From: Thermatribacter sp048814795
GTDB taxonomy: Bacteria > Atribacterota > Atribacteria > Atribacterales > Thermatribacteraceae
Assembly (NCBI GenBank): GCA_048814795.1
Contig: CP184673.1
Location: 1,178,001 to 1,242,000, forward strand
Reading direction: 5' to 3'
DNA: 64,000 bases
The translations under genes and the position numbers were made by a program. The notes below the pieces were generated by a model, which was not told the origin of the DNA, made no database searches, and saw only the letters and a list, made by a program, of their open reading frames with translations. This document shows, in pieces, positions 25,841-33,974 of this stretch (the first letter of the stretch is position 1; every line of letters begins with the position of its first letter).

Positions 25841-26837
25841 CCTTAGGTTCTCTTTTCATTGTTGGTTTTTGCCAGAAGTGGCAGTAAACAAAATGTTCCC
25901 CCCCAAGATGCACTCGCGGAGGATCCTCAGCACATTTTGTTTCCGCAAAGGAGCAACGGTTGCGAAATCTGCAACCCTCTGGAAAAGATAAAGGGTCTGG
26001 AACCATACCTGGAATGCTATCCAACCTCTCTTGTCTGGTATCCAGACGGGGTATGGAATGTAAAAGCCCCAGAGTATAAGGATGGGTTGGTTTTTTGAAG
26101 ATTTCAAGGCGACTTCCTTCTTCCACTATTTTCCCGGCGTACATTACTGCTACTCTATCCGCGAAGTCAGCTACAATTCCCAAATCGTGAGTGATAAGAA
26201 TTACCGCCATATTCAATTTTTTCTGCAGTTCTTTGATAAGTTCTAGAATCTGGGCTTGGATGGTAACGTCCAGAGACGTTGTGGGTTCATCAGCAATTAG
26301 CAATTTTGGGTGGCAGGAAAGGGCCATAGCGATCATGGCTCTTTGTTTCATGCCTCCTGAAAGTTCGTGGGGATACTCACGAAGTCTTTTCTGGGGTTCG
26401 GGAATGCCGACCAGTTTTAGCATTTCTTCAGCTCGCTTTTCTGCTTCCTTTTTGTTGACTTTCTGGTGTAGCATGATTGCTTCCATTATCTGGTCTCCAA
26501 TAGTATATACTGGGTTCAGAGCAGTTGCTGGTTCCTGGAAGATCATCGATATTTCTTTGCCCCTTATTTCCTGCATTTTGCTTTCTGACAGTGACAGCAG
26601 ATTCTGGTTCTGGAAAATTATTTCACCGCTTTTTATAACGCCATTGGAATCAATTAACCTCAAGATGGCCAGAGAAGTTACACTTTTACCGCAACCAGAC
26701 TCTCCTACCAGGGCAAGGGTTTCAGCTTCTTTCACTTCGAAGCTTACTCCGTCTACCGCTTTTAACTCTTCTTTGTTTTCGTTGTAAAAGTAAACCCGAA
26801 GGTCTTTGACGAGTAACAGAGTTTTCCTTCTTGTCAA
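25827..26837 (-). CDS. oppD: Oligopeptide/dipeptide ABC transporter ATP-binding protein (OppD type)
   Basis: A 336-residue ABC ATPase with Walker A GESGCGKS (45-52), signature LSGGMKQRAMIAMAL, Walker B LLIADEPTTSLD, and the Cys-containing oligo_HPY tail (FPEGCRFRNRCSF). The signature with GMKQR marks the OppD/DppD branch. The start is TTG at 26837, 7 nt after AGAGGGA. It pairs with OppF on the cytoplasmic side of OppBC. Confidence 0.93.
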   Translation of the reverse strand: MTRRKTLLLVKDLRVYFYNENKEELKAVDGVSFEVKEAETLALVGESGCGKSVTSLAILRLIDSNGVIKSGEIIFQNQNLLSLSESKMQEIRGKEISMIFQEPATALNPVYTIGDQIMEAIMLHQKVNKKEAEKRAEEMLKLVGIPEPQKRLREYPHELSGGMKQRAMIAMALSCHPKLLIADEPTTSLDVTIQAQILELIKELQKKLNMAVILITHDLGIVADFADRVAVMYAGKIVEEGSRLEIFKKPTHPYTLGLLHSIPRLDTRQERLDSIPGMVPDPLSFPEGCRFRNRCSFAETKCAEDPPRVHLGGEHFVYCHFWQKPTMKREPKDEKF

Positions 26838-26857
26838 TGGGATTCCCTCTATATTCT

Positions 26858-27739
26858 CTATATTTTTAATCGTGGATCAAAGACGTCCCTCAAGGCGTCG
26901 CCTACCAGATTCCAGGACAGAACGAAAAGCACCATGGCCATACCAGGAAATACGGTCATATACCAGTATTTGAGCGCTTCACCTTGACCACCCAGCATCC
27001 AGTTACGGGCATAATTGAGCAGTGCTCCCCAATCAGCATAACCCTGAGGGGCTCCCACTCCCAGAAAGCTTAAAGCAGAAGCGGTTATGACCAGCGAACC
27101 CATGCGCATGGAGGCTTGGATCAATACTGGAAATATAGTGTTGGGTAAAACATGACGCATGATTATCTTAAAATCTCTGACTCCCAGAGCCTTAGCAGCT
27201 ATGACGTACTGTTCTTCCTTAACCTGCAGGATATTGCCTCTGATCAGCCTTGCTGGGTACATCCAGCTGAAAGCAATCATGGCAATCATTACCTTGTCAA
27301 GACCGGTTCCCAGGATGGTGGTTAGTACCATCGCGGCTACCAGGAAGGGAACGGCAAGGAAAACGTCAGTAATCCTCATCATCACTTCATCGAGTAGTTT
27401 TCCGAAGTATCCTGATATAGAGCCTACAATCAGCCCTATAATGGTTGAAATAAGGGTTACTATTATGCCTATTCTAAAGGCAGTTCGTGTACCCCAGATG
27501 ACACCGTAAAAAATATCCCTTTTCCCGGCTACACCAAAAGGATGCTCCGGGGAAGGAGGCTGGGGATTAGAGCTCCAGGTCACAATGGGCATTAAATAGG
27601 GATTTCTTCCTGGTTTTGGTGGGGCGATGAAAGGAGCTAAAATAGCTATTATTATGAAGAACGCCAGAAGAGAAATACCCAATATGGCCGAAAGGTTGGA
27701 AAATAGTTTTTTAAGTATTCTACGAGTTTCTGCTCTCAA
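26858..27739 (-). CDS. oppC: Peptide ABC transporter permease (OppC/DppC type)
   Basis: A 293-residue inner-membrane permease with an N-terminal anchor helix and the five-helix binding-protein-dependent transport domain; the EAA loop is EEQYVIAAKALGVRDFKIIMRHVLPN. The start is TTG at 27739, three nt after the oppB stop, with only a weak GAG ribosome site, so coupling to oppB is likely. Confidence 0.92.
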   Translation of the reverse strand: MRAETRRILKKLFSNLSAILGISLLAFFIIIAILAPFIAPPKPGRNPYLMPIVTWSSNPQPPSPEHPFGVAGKRDIFYGVIWGTRTAFRIGIIVTLISTIIGLIVGSISGYFGKLLDEVMMRITDVFLAVPFLVAAMVLTTILGTGLDKVMIAMIAFSWMYPARLIRGNILQVKEEQYVIAAKALGVRDFKIIMRHVLPNTIFPVLIQASMRMGSLVITASALSFLGVGAPQGYADWGALLNYARNWMLGGQGEALKYWYMTVFPGMAMVLFVLSWNLVGDALRDVFDPRLKI

Positions 27740-27742
27740 TTT

Positions 27743-28774
27743 TTACTCTAGCCTCACCCGGGGATCAATTAGCGCGTAAGATATATCCACCAGCAAATTA
27801 CCTATCACCAGTATAAAGCCAAAAAATAAGGTCCCTCCCATGATCGAAGCATAGTCAAGTTGCTGAGCAGCGAGTGCCATAAAACTTCCTATTCCTGAGC
27901 GATTAAAAATAGTTTCTACAATGACTGTTCCGGCAAGAAGACCTATAATCGTCTGCCCGCTCACTGTGGCTACAGGGATCATGGCGTTGCGCTTTGCGTG
28001 TTTGTTGATGACCACCTTTTCAGCTAAACCCTTTGCTCGGGCAGTTCGGATATAATCTCTTTGCAAAACCTCAAGCATCGAAGAACGGGTTATTCTCAGA
28101 ATGAAAGCAAAACCAACGTAGACCAGGGTTAAAACTGGACCAGCCAGGTGGCGCAGGGCATCTACAAAAATATCTATTCTACCGTTAAGCAAAGCATCGA
28201 TAGTTGGCATGCCAGTTATTTGTTTAAAGGCTGGAGATTTAATCACCTCTTCTGCCCATATACTGAGGGTGCCAGGCGGAAAAATACCCAGAGTACTGTA
28301 GAAAATCATAAGTACCAGCAATCCGAAAACAAAATCAGGAAAAGACCATCCAACCACCGCGAATATACGTAAACTGTGATCAAGGAAACGGTTGTGGTGC
28401 AACGCAGATACAATTCCCATCCAAGTGCCAAGCAAAATAATCGGTATTACTGCAAAGATGGTGAGTTCCAGAGTATAGGGAAAGCGTTTCAAGATTGCCT
28501 CATAAACCGGTTCTTTCCCAACGTACGACCATCCCAGATTTCCTCTAAACAGGTTTTTAAGCCAGCGTCCATACTGCACAATGATTGGATCATTTAATCC
28601 ATAAAGCTCAATCAGTTTATCAAGGTCTGCGCTTTTCAGGCGTTCTGGACTGTTAATAAAAGTGGCCAGGCGCTGATAAGGACTCAGAGTGCCAATCATC
28701 AAGAAGACAATGAGTGATATACCAAACAGCGTTAAAGGTAGGAACAAGAGTCTTCTAATTATATAAAACACCAT
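27743..28774 (-). CDS. oppB: Peptide ABC transporter permease (OppB/DppB type)
   Basis: A 343-residue permease: N-terminal helix with the family start YIIRRLLFLPLTLFGISLIVF, a periplasmic insert, and a five-helix transport domain with EAA-type loop RDYIRTARAKGLAEKVV. It forms the membrane channel with OppC. The ATG follows AAGGAG. The hairpin at 28800-28827 separates it from oppA. Confidence 0.93.
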   Translation of the reverse strand: MVFYIIRRLLFLPLTLFGISLIVFLMIGTLSPYQRLATFINSPERLKSADLDKLIELYGLNDPIIVQYGRWLKNLFRGNLGWSYVGKEPVYEAILKRFPYTLELTIFAVIPIILLGTWMGIVSALHHNRFLDHSLRIFAVVGWSFPDFVFGLLVLMIFYSTLGIFPPGTLSIWAEEVIKSPAFKQITGMPTIDALLNGRIDIFVDALRHLAGPVLTLVYVGFAFILRITRSSMLEVLQRDYIRTARAKGLAEKVVINKHAKRNAMIPVATVSGQTIIGLLAGTVIVETIFNRSGIGSFMALAAQQLDYASIMGGTLFFGFILVIGNLLVDISYALIDPRVRLE

Positions 28775-28799
28775 GCTGGCTTATACTCCTTTGTTTTGT

Positions 28800-28827
28800 C
28801 AAAGAGGGAGGAGAACCCCCCTCTTTG
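28800..28827 (-). other. Intercistronic hairpin between oppA and oppB
   Basis: A 9-bp perfect stem CAAAGAGGG/CCCTCTTTG with a 10-nt loop lies 7 nt after the oppA stop. No U-tract follows (ACAAAACAAAGGAG). Such hairpins after a binding-protein gene usually protect its mRNA and lower permease expression. Confidence 0.75.
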
Positions 28828-28834
28828 AAGGTTG

Positions 28835-30682
28835 CTACTCTTCTTTCCATACTCCGTCAAAGTTAACTTCACCTGGGCGGATAGGATTAAACATCCATCC
28901 CTTAACCCAGCTTCGCATAACAAAGATTTCTACGGGTTGATAGAAGGGTATGCCCAGAGCGTTTTCGTAAGCTATGTTCTGTATTTTTTCGTAGATTTTT
29001 TGTCTTTCTTCTGGATCAGTTTTGGATATTGCTTCTTCAATGAGCTGATTAAGATTTTGCTCGGCGAATTCTATGAAATTTTTACCCTGGGTGGTGCCGT
29101 ATACACCGTTACTGTGATAATAGGTGAAAATGAAGTTATGGGGATCTGGATAGTCAGCTAGCCAGCCGATAACGAAAGCAGGCAATTGCCCGCTACGATA
29201 GGCATCGAGGTAGGTTGGCCATTGTACTCCCTGCACTTCTATTTTGAATTTGGGATTCAGGGATTCAATGTTTTCTTTAAGCATTTCACAGGCGGTTTGA
29301 CGAGCTTCATTTCCAGTGTTGTAAAGCAAGGTTAACTTAAATCCTTTTTCCCACACTTCTCCATTCCAGGCCTTCTGGAGTTCTTCCTTGGCTTTTTCAA
29401 GGTCAAACTGGTACATGGGCAGGTCTTCGTTGTAGCCGAGAAGTCCTCTGGGAAGTACTGACGGTATCCGATATCCGTATCCATTGAGGACTTCGTTTAT
29501 AAAGGTTTCATAGTCAAAAGCATAGCAAAAGGCTCGACGAACGTGGATATCGCTGAAGAAGTCGGGAGGAATGCCCTCTCCATCCAGTTTACCACTACCC
29601 AGATACTTGCTCTCCGGAACAACGCTCCAGTTAAAGTGCATCGCGGTTATGGTCAGACGTGCTCCTTCCTTGATGACCACATTTTCCATTCCTTTTACCT
29701 GTTCCAGATATTGAAGTGGGGTGTAAATCTGATCGGCGTCTCCTGCTTCAAGCATGGCTCTGCGGGTGCTCCATTCGTCGATGCCCCAGATGATAGCTTT
29801 GGCAATTTTGGGTTTTTCTCCCCAGTAATTTTCGTTGCGTACCAGAGTTACTTTTTGTTGTGTTCTGTCCCACTCGGCAAGTATAAAGGGACCAGTTCCG
29901 ATCGCTTTTTCATAAAGAGGGCTTTCTTCTTTTTTAAGATTGTGATATTTCCACCATCCTTCAGGCTTCCCGTCCCAGAGACCCAGCTCTATGCAGGTTT
30001 CTTTATCCAGGATTGCACTCCAGCTTGAGTTTTGAGCCAGTATGCTCAAAAAAGGAGCAAAGGGTCTCACCAGATGAAATACTACATTGTCTCCCTCTAC
30101 TTCTATTGCAGGGTCAATGTACTGGTTGTAAAAGTCGATTAACTTTGGTTCATATGCGGGATCCTTCAGAGTTCCATCTTCGTTAAACATGTCACTCCAG
30201 GCTACTCCCAGTTTGTCTGCAACGAAATCTTCCAGGGTTTGGTAATTAAACAGGGCTTCGATTAACATCCACATTGGTCCTGCATAAGGGTCAAAAAGGA
30301 TTCCACGTTCGAAACTATATTCAACATCTTCTGGAGTGAGATCATTTCCATTGTGGAAAGTTACGCCTTTTCTTATGGGAAATACGTAAGTTTTTCCATC
30401 ATCTTTGATGAGTCCGTTTTCCACTGATGGTACTTCGGTGGCCAGACGGGGAACAAACTCAGTAATGCTTTCTCCTTTATAGGCAATCAAGTTTTCATAA
30501 ACAAAATTAATAACTTCACCGCTGGCTGTATCATAAGCGTAGTGAGGATCCAGTGTATCCGGTTCTCCAATGCTGAGGTATATGTAGGTATCCGGGTTTT
30601 TGACCTCAGCCATTGCCAGAGACATACCGCCTATAATCAGGAAAATCAAAAACAACCAACTGCAAACTCTCCAACCTTTCAT
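28835..30682 (-). CDS. oppA: Peptide ABC transporter substrate-binding protein (family 5)
   Basis: A 615-residue extracytoplasmic binding protein. A signal peptide (basic MKGWR, hydrophobic core to about residue 23, AMA cleavage-like site) precedes the SBP_bac_5 fold: IYLSIGEPDTLDPHYAYD at the mature N-terminus, KGVTFHNGNDLTPEDVEYSFERG, and the YNTGNEARQTACEM region. There is no lipobox cysteine, so it may be released or anchored otherwise. Substrate class (peptide, or sugar or nickel as in some relatives) cannot be read. The ATG follows AAGGGGGG. Confidence 0.92.
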   Translation of the reverse strand: MKGWRVCSWLFLIFLIIGGMSLAMAEVKNPDTYIYLSIGEPDTLDPHYAYDTASGEVINFVYENLIAYKGESITEFVPRLATEVPSVENGLIKDDGKTYVFPIRKGVTFHNGNDLTPEDVEYSFERGILFDPYAGPMWMLIEALFNYQTLEDFVADKLGVAWSDMFNEDGTLKDPAYEPKLIDFYNQYIDPAIEVEGDNVVFHLVRPFAPFLSILAQNSSWSAILDKETCIELGLWDGKPEGWWKYHNLKKEESPLYEKAIGTGPFILAEWDRTQQKVTLVRNENYWGEKPKIAKAIIWGIDEWSTRRAMLEAGDADQIYTPLQYLEQVKGMENVVIKEGARLTITAMHFNWSVVPESKYLGSGKLDGEGIPPDFFSDIHVRRAFCYAFDYETFINEVLNGYGYRIPSVLPRGLLGYNEDLPMYQFDLEKAKEELQKAWNGEVWEKGFKLTLLYNTGNEARQTACEMLKENIESLNPKFKIEVQGVQWPTYLDAYRSGQLPAFVIGWLADYPDPHNFIFTYYHSNGVYGTTQGKNFIEFAEQNLNQLIEEAISKTDPEERQKIYEKIQNIAYENALGIPFYQPVEIFVMRSWVKGWMFNPIRPGEVNFDGVWKEE

Positions 30683-30746
30683 AATTACTCCCCCCTTTGG
30701 GTTGATTTATTGGATAAAGCGGAATAGTGGTTTCCTCTCCCAGATT

Positions 30747-30756
30747 TCACCTCCTT
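30747..30756 (-). promoter_or_regulatory. Orphan perfect Shine-Dalgarno sequence
   Basis: AAGGAGGTGA, a full 10-base complement to the usual 16S rRNA tail, overlaps the stop codon of the nicotinate phosphoribosyltransferase gene. No ATG, GTG or TTG follows at a usable distance; oppA starts 65 nt away with its own site. CTG (6 nt) or ATC (4 nt) are the only codons at start-like spacing. Confidence 0.6.
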
Positions 30757-31795
30757 ATTTCATTTTTTTCAAGCGTGGGTTGGGTGTTATCCCTGGAATC
30801 CTTCCTCTTTTAGCAACCTTCTGACCGGCTACCTCTTTGAGATCCATGGTCATATCTATGGGTGGTGCTCCACTGATATAGCTTCCGACGCCAAACATAT
30901 CTGCATCCTCTTTAAGTAACGCTATCTTTTCCGGATTTAAACCTCCTGAAACCACTATTTTCACCCAGGAGAAACCTGCCTGGTTAAGGCGAATTCTCAC
31001 CTCTTTAGCCAGAGCTGGGGATACACCGCCTCGTTCTTCGGGAGTATCCAGCCGCACTCCAACCAGCTTTTCTCCCAGTACCTTGGCCACCCTGAGTGCT
31101 TCTTCCGCTTCGTCTTTAAAAGTGTCTACCAGAATTATACGAGGTAAATGATCTGGTAGAGCCTCCTCAAAGGCTTTGGCGGCGATTACTGTGTCGCCTG
31201 CAATGAGAATAGCTGCATGGGGTATAGTTCCTCCTGGTTCCCTCCCGGCAAGTTTAGCCCCTAAAATACATGCGCAGCCGTCGACTCCTCCAATCAGGGC
31301 AGCACGCTCCATGACTGGAGCTACTGCGGGATGTACATGCCTTGCTCCAAAGGCGAGCACCTTTTTTTTGCCTGCCGCTTTTTTGCACTCTCGGGCAGCG
31401 GTAGCCCACCCGCTGCTTTGGGCCAAAATCCCCAGAAGAGGTGTTTCAAAAATGCCAAACTCAGAATAAGGGCCTTTAATCCTCATCACAACTTCTTTGG
31501 CCTCAAAAGTTTCTCCTTCCTCGAGAGACCATATCTCGACCCGACTTTCCTTAAGTAAATTGAGTACTTCCTGAACTCCACACATTACACCTTCTCGGCG
31601 GGGAAATATCTCAGCGGTTACCAGAGTATTCTCTAAGTTTAGGTGTTTGAGAATCTGCTGGGCACTTACGAAGTAAATATCTGTGGTATAACCTTGCTTA
31701 ATTTCTTCGTGGGTTGCTGAATAAAACAACCTCCCCGGGGAGGGTTGTAATACAGAAGCTTCTTCTATACTATCAATCCATCTATTTTGAGACAT
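30755..31795 (-). CDS. Nicotinate phosphoribosyltransferase
   Basis: A 346-residue enzyme of the short nicotinate phosphoribosyltransferase branch related to NadC: TTDIYFVSAQQIL, EAEIFPRR-type strand, SGWATAARECKKAA, FGARHVHPAVAPVMERAA, and a C-terminal barrel with VVSGGLNPEKI and FGVGSYI. It makes nicotinate mononucleotide from nicotinate and PRPP in NAD salvage. I start at ATG 31795 (MSQNRWID), 6 nt after AGAGGG, not the upstream TTG. Two other genes for NAD metabolism-related steps (cinA, gap) are in the window but not linked. Confidence 0.85.
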   Translation of the reverse strand: MSQNRWIDSIEEASVLQPSPGRLFYSATHEEIKQGYTTDIYFVSAQQILKHLNLENTLVTAEIFPRREGVMCGVQEVLNLLKESRVEIWSLEEGETFEAKEVVMRIKGPYSEFGIFETPLLGILAQSSGWATAARECKKAAGKKKVLAFGARHVHPAVAPVMERAALIGGVDGCACILGAKLAGREPGGTIPHAAILIAGDTVIAAKAFEEALPDHLPRIILVDTFKDEAEEALRVAKVLGEKLVGVRLDTPEERGGVSPALAKEVRIRLNQAGFSWVKIVVSGGLNPEKIALLKEDADMFGVGSYISGAPPIDMTMDLKEVAGQKVAKRGRIPGITPNPRLKKMK

Positions 31796-31835
31796 TTCAT
31801 TCCCTCTTGGTTTTGGCAATAGTTGGTTGACGTTT

Positions 31836-32063
31836 TTATCGGTATACAGTCAGGGCAAAAACAAGGGAAAGCGACATAAAGATTACTGAAAAAAGTACGG
31901 TGAGCTTGGTAAGCAGAGGAAGGTTTTTGAATTTGCTGCTCCGGTCTGCCCGGGTTGCTCCACCGAAAATACCTCCACCCATTCCTGCTTTACGAGGTTG
32001 AAGGATTACAGTAAGGATTAAACCTACACAAATCAAAATTTGAACAATCATCCAGCTGGTCAT
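31836..32063 (-). CDS. secG: Protein translocase subunit SecG
   Basis: A 75-residue membrane protein with two hydrophobic helices (about 5-22 and 52-72) and the SecG loop LQPRKAGMGGGIFGG. It assists SecYE in protein export. The start is ATG 32063, one nt after the tpiA stop. Placement after the triose-phosphate genes is common in Firmicutes and relatives. Confidence 0.93.
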   Translation of the reverse strand: MTSWMIVQILICVGLILTVILQPRKAGMGGGIFGGATRADRSSKFKNLPLLTKLTVLFSVIFMSLSLVFALTVYR

Positions 32064-32064
32064 T

Positions 32065-32838
32065 TTATATCCCACCCGATACCCTTGCGGTTTCTTTGAT
32101 GATGTTTAGGAATTTACCAACATCAAGACTGGCTCCTCCAACTAGCGTTCCATCGATATCTTTTTGATTTACGAACTGGGCAACATTTTCTGGACTTACA
32201 CTACCTCCATAAAGAATCCTGATTTTTTGAGCTCTTTCTTTGCCAAGCTTTTCGGAAATTTTTTCCCTTACAAAAGCGATAGCCTCCTGAGCATCTTGAG
32301 GGGTAGCTGCTTTGCCGGTTCCAATGGCCCATACCGGTTCATATGCAATTACCATTGATTCAACATTAGCAAGGGTGATAATTCCTTCTATTCCTTTTTC
32401 GAGCTGGTAGGTTAATATTGCTTCAGTTTCGCCTTTTTCCCGTTCTTCGAGGGTTTCTCCAACACAGAGAATAGGCTGTAATCCAAGCTTTAGTGCAGTC
32501 TGCACCTTTTGACCTACTTCTTCCGCTGTTTCCCGGAAGATATGTCTCCTTTCGGAGTGACCAAGGATTACATATTTACAACCGATTTCAAGAAGCATGG
32601 GCCCTGAAACTTCGCCAGTGAATGCACCTTTTAATTCCCAGTGCATATTCTGAGCTCCCAGCTTTACAGGCGAACCTGCTATTTTTTGGGAAAGTGCGTG
32701 TAGAGAAGTAAAGGGAGGACAAATAATGACTTCTACATCAAGTGTTCCCAGTTCCTGCAACAAGGCTTCGGCATATGCCGAAGCCTCAGCAATGGTTTTG
32801 TTCATTTTCCAGTTGCCGGCAGCGATAGGTTTCCTCAT
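32065..32838 (-). CDS. tpiA: Triose-phosphate isomerase
   Basis: A 257-residue TIM barrel: AAGNWKMNK (catalytic K11 region), H94 in ILGHSERR, catalytic glutamate in AYEPVWAIGTG, and phosphate-binding YGGSVSPEN. It interconverts dihydroxyacetone phosphate and glyceraldehyde 3-phosphate. ATG 32838 is 2 nt after the gap stop, with CAGGGA upstream; the open frame extends further into gap but without homology. Confidence 0.96.
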   Translation of the reverse strand: MRKPIAAGNWKMNKTIAEASAYAEALLQELGTLDVEVIICPPFTSLHALSQKIAGSPVKLGAQNMHWELKGAFTGEVSGPMLLEIGCKYVILGHSERRHIFRETAEEVGQKVQTALKLGLQPILCVGETLEEREKGETEAILTYQLEKGIEGIITLANVESMVIAYEPVWAIGTGKAATPQDAQEAIAFVREKISEKLGKERAQKIRILYGGSVSPENVAQFVNQKDIDGTLVGGASLDVGKFLNIIKETARVSGGI

Positions 32839-32840
32839 GA

Positions 32841-33839
32841 CTACAATCCCTGCTCCATCATATAGTTTGCAAGATCTACTACCCTGCAAGAGTATCCCCA
32901 TTCATTGTCGTACCAGGAAAGAACCTTAACCAGGTTGGCGTTAACTTTGGTGGACAAAGCATCTACAATCGAGGAGTGGGCATCATGTAAGAAATCGATA
33001 GATACCAAGGGTTCTTCGCAGTAAGCAAGGATACCCTTTAGTTCGCCTTCTGCGGCTTTCTTGAGAGCAGCGTTAACTTCCTCCGCGGTAGTCTCTTTTT
33101 CCACAATGGCTACAAAGTCCACCACTGAAACGTCGGGGGTGGGAACTCTAATAGCCATTCCATCTAATTTTCCTTCGAGTTCAGGCATTACCTTGCCTAT
33201 AGCTGCTGCGGCTCCTGTGGTGGTGGGAATCATGGACATTGCTGCAGCTCTTGCTCTACGCAGGTCTTTGTGTGGAAAGTCAAGAATTACCTGATCGTTT
33301 GTATAAGCGTGGACGGTAGTCATAAACCCTTTTTGGATAACAAAGTTCTCGTGAAGCACTTTTACAATAGGTGCGAGGCAATTAGTTGTACAGGAAGCGT
33401 TGGATACTATGTGGTGTTTGTTTTTGTCGTAGGAGGAATGATTAACTCCCATTACCACGGTTATATCGGGTTCCTTGGCAGGGGCAGTGATAATAACTTT
33501 CTTTGCACCAGCTTCAAAGTGCAGGGAAGCTCCTTTGCGGTCTCGGAATTTCCCGGTTGACTCTATTACAATATCTACTCCCAGGTCTTTCCAGGGAAGC
33601 TGAGCAGGGTCTTTTTGAGCAAGAACTTTTATTTCTTTGCCATCAACAATTATAGCGTCTTCTTTGGAAGAAATGTTGTTGGAAAGAGTGCCGTGGACTG
33701 AATCGTATTTGAGGAGATGAGCCAGAGTTTTGGCATCGGTCAAGTCGTTGATTGCCACCACATTGACGTTTCCAGTTTCCAGCATCCTTCTGAATACCAG
33801 TCTCCCAATCCTGCCAAAACCGTTTATGGCTATGTTCAA
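32841..33839 (-). CDS. gap: Glyceraldehyde-3-phosphate dehydrogenase, type I
   Basis: A 332-residue GAPDH: NGFGRIGR nucleotide fold, D32 (AINDLTD) indicating NAD preference, catalytic C150 in SNASCTTNC, and the C-terminal SWYDNEWGYS. It oxidises glyceraldehyde 3-phosphate in glycolysis. The start is TTG at 33839 with AAAGGAGG upstream. A clear promoter precedes it. The phosphoglycerate kinase gene that normally sits between gap and tpiA is missing. Confidence 0.97.
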   Translation of the reverse strand: MNIAINGFGRIGRLVFRRMLETGNVNVVAINDLTDAKTLAHLLKYDSVHGTLSNNISSKEDAIIVDGKEIKVLAQKDPAQLPWKDLGVDIVIESTGKFRDRKGASLHFEAGAKKVIITAPAKEPDITVVMGVNHSSYDKNKHHIVSNASCTTNCLAPIVKVLHENFVIQKGFMTTVHAYTNDQVILDFPHKDLRRARAAAMSMIPTTTGAAAAIGKVMPELEGKLDGMAIRVPTPDVSVVDFVAIVEKETTAEEVNAALKKAAEGELKGILAYCEEPLVSIDFLHDAHSSIVDALSTKVNANLVKVLSWYDNEWGYSCRVVDLANYMMEQGL

Positions 33840-33888
33840 GTGTATCTACCTCCTTTAGTGGAAATTTTCTCTTTTAACCATGCCAGAT

Positions 33889-33916
33889 ATTATACACTAA
33901 CTTGCTTTATTGTAAA
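33889..33916 (-). promoter_or_regulatory. Promoter of the gap-tpiA-secG operon
   Basis: -35 TTTACA (33916-33911), 16-nt spacer, -10 TATAAT (33894-33889). The start near 33882 gives a leader of about 40 nt with no evident structure. Confidence 0.7.
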
Positions 33917-33919
33917 GGG

Positions 33920-33970
33920 AAGAATACAAAGTCAGAAAGGGTGGCGCTAAACGCCACCCTTTCTGACTTT
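33920..33970 (-). terminator. Strong intrinsic terminator after the ABC ATPase gene
   Basis: A 19-bp perfect stem (33928-33946 with 33952-33970) and a 5-nt loop start 5 nt past the ABC ATPase stop. A modest pyrimidine-rich tail (GTATTCTTCCC) follows on the minus strand. It isolates the ATPase gene from gap. Confidence 0.8.
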
Positions 33971-33974
33971 GAGC

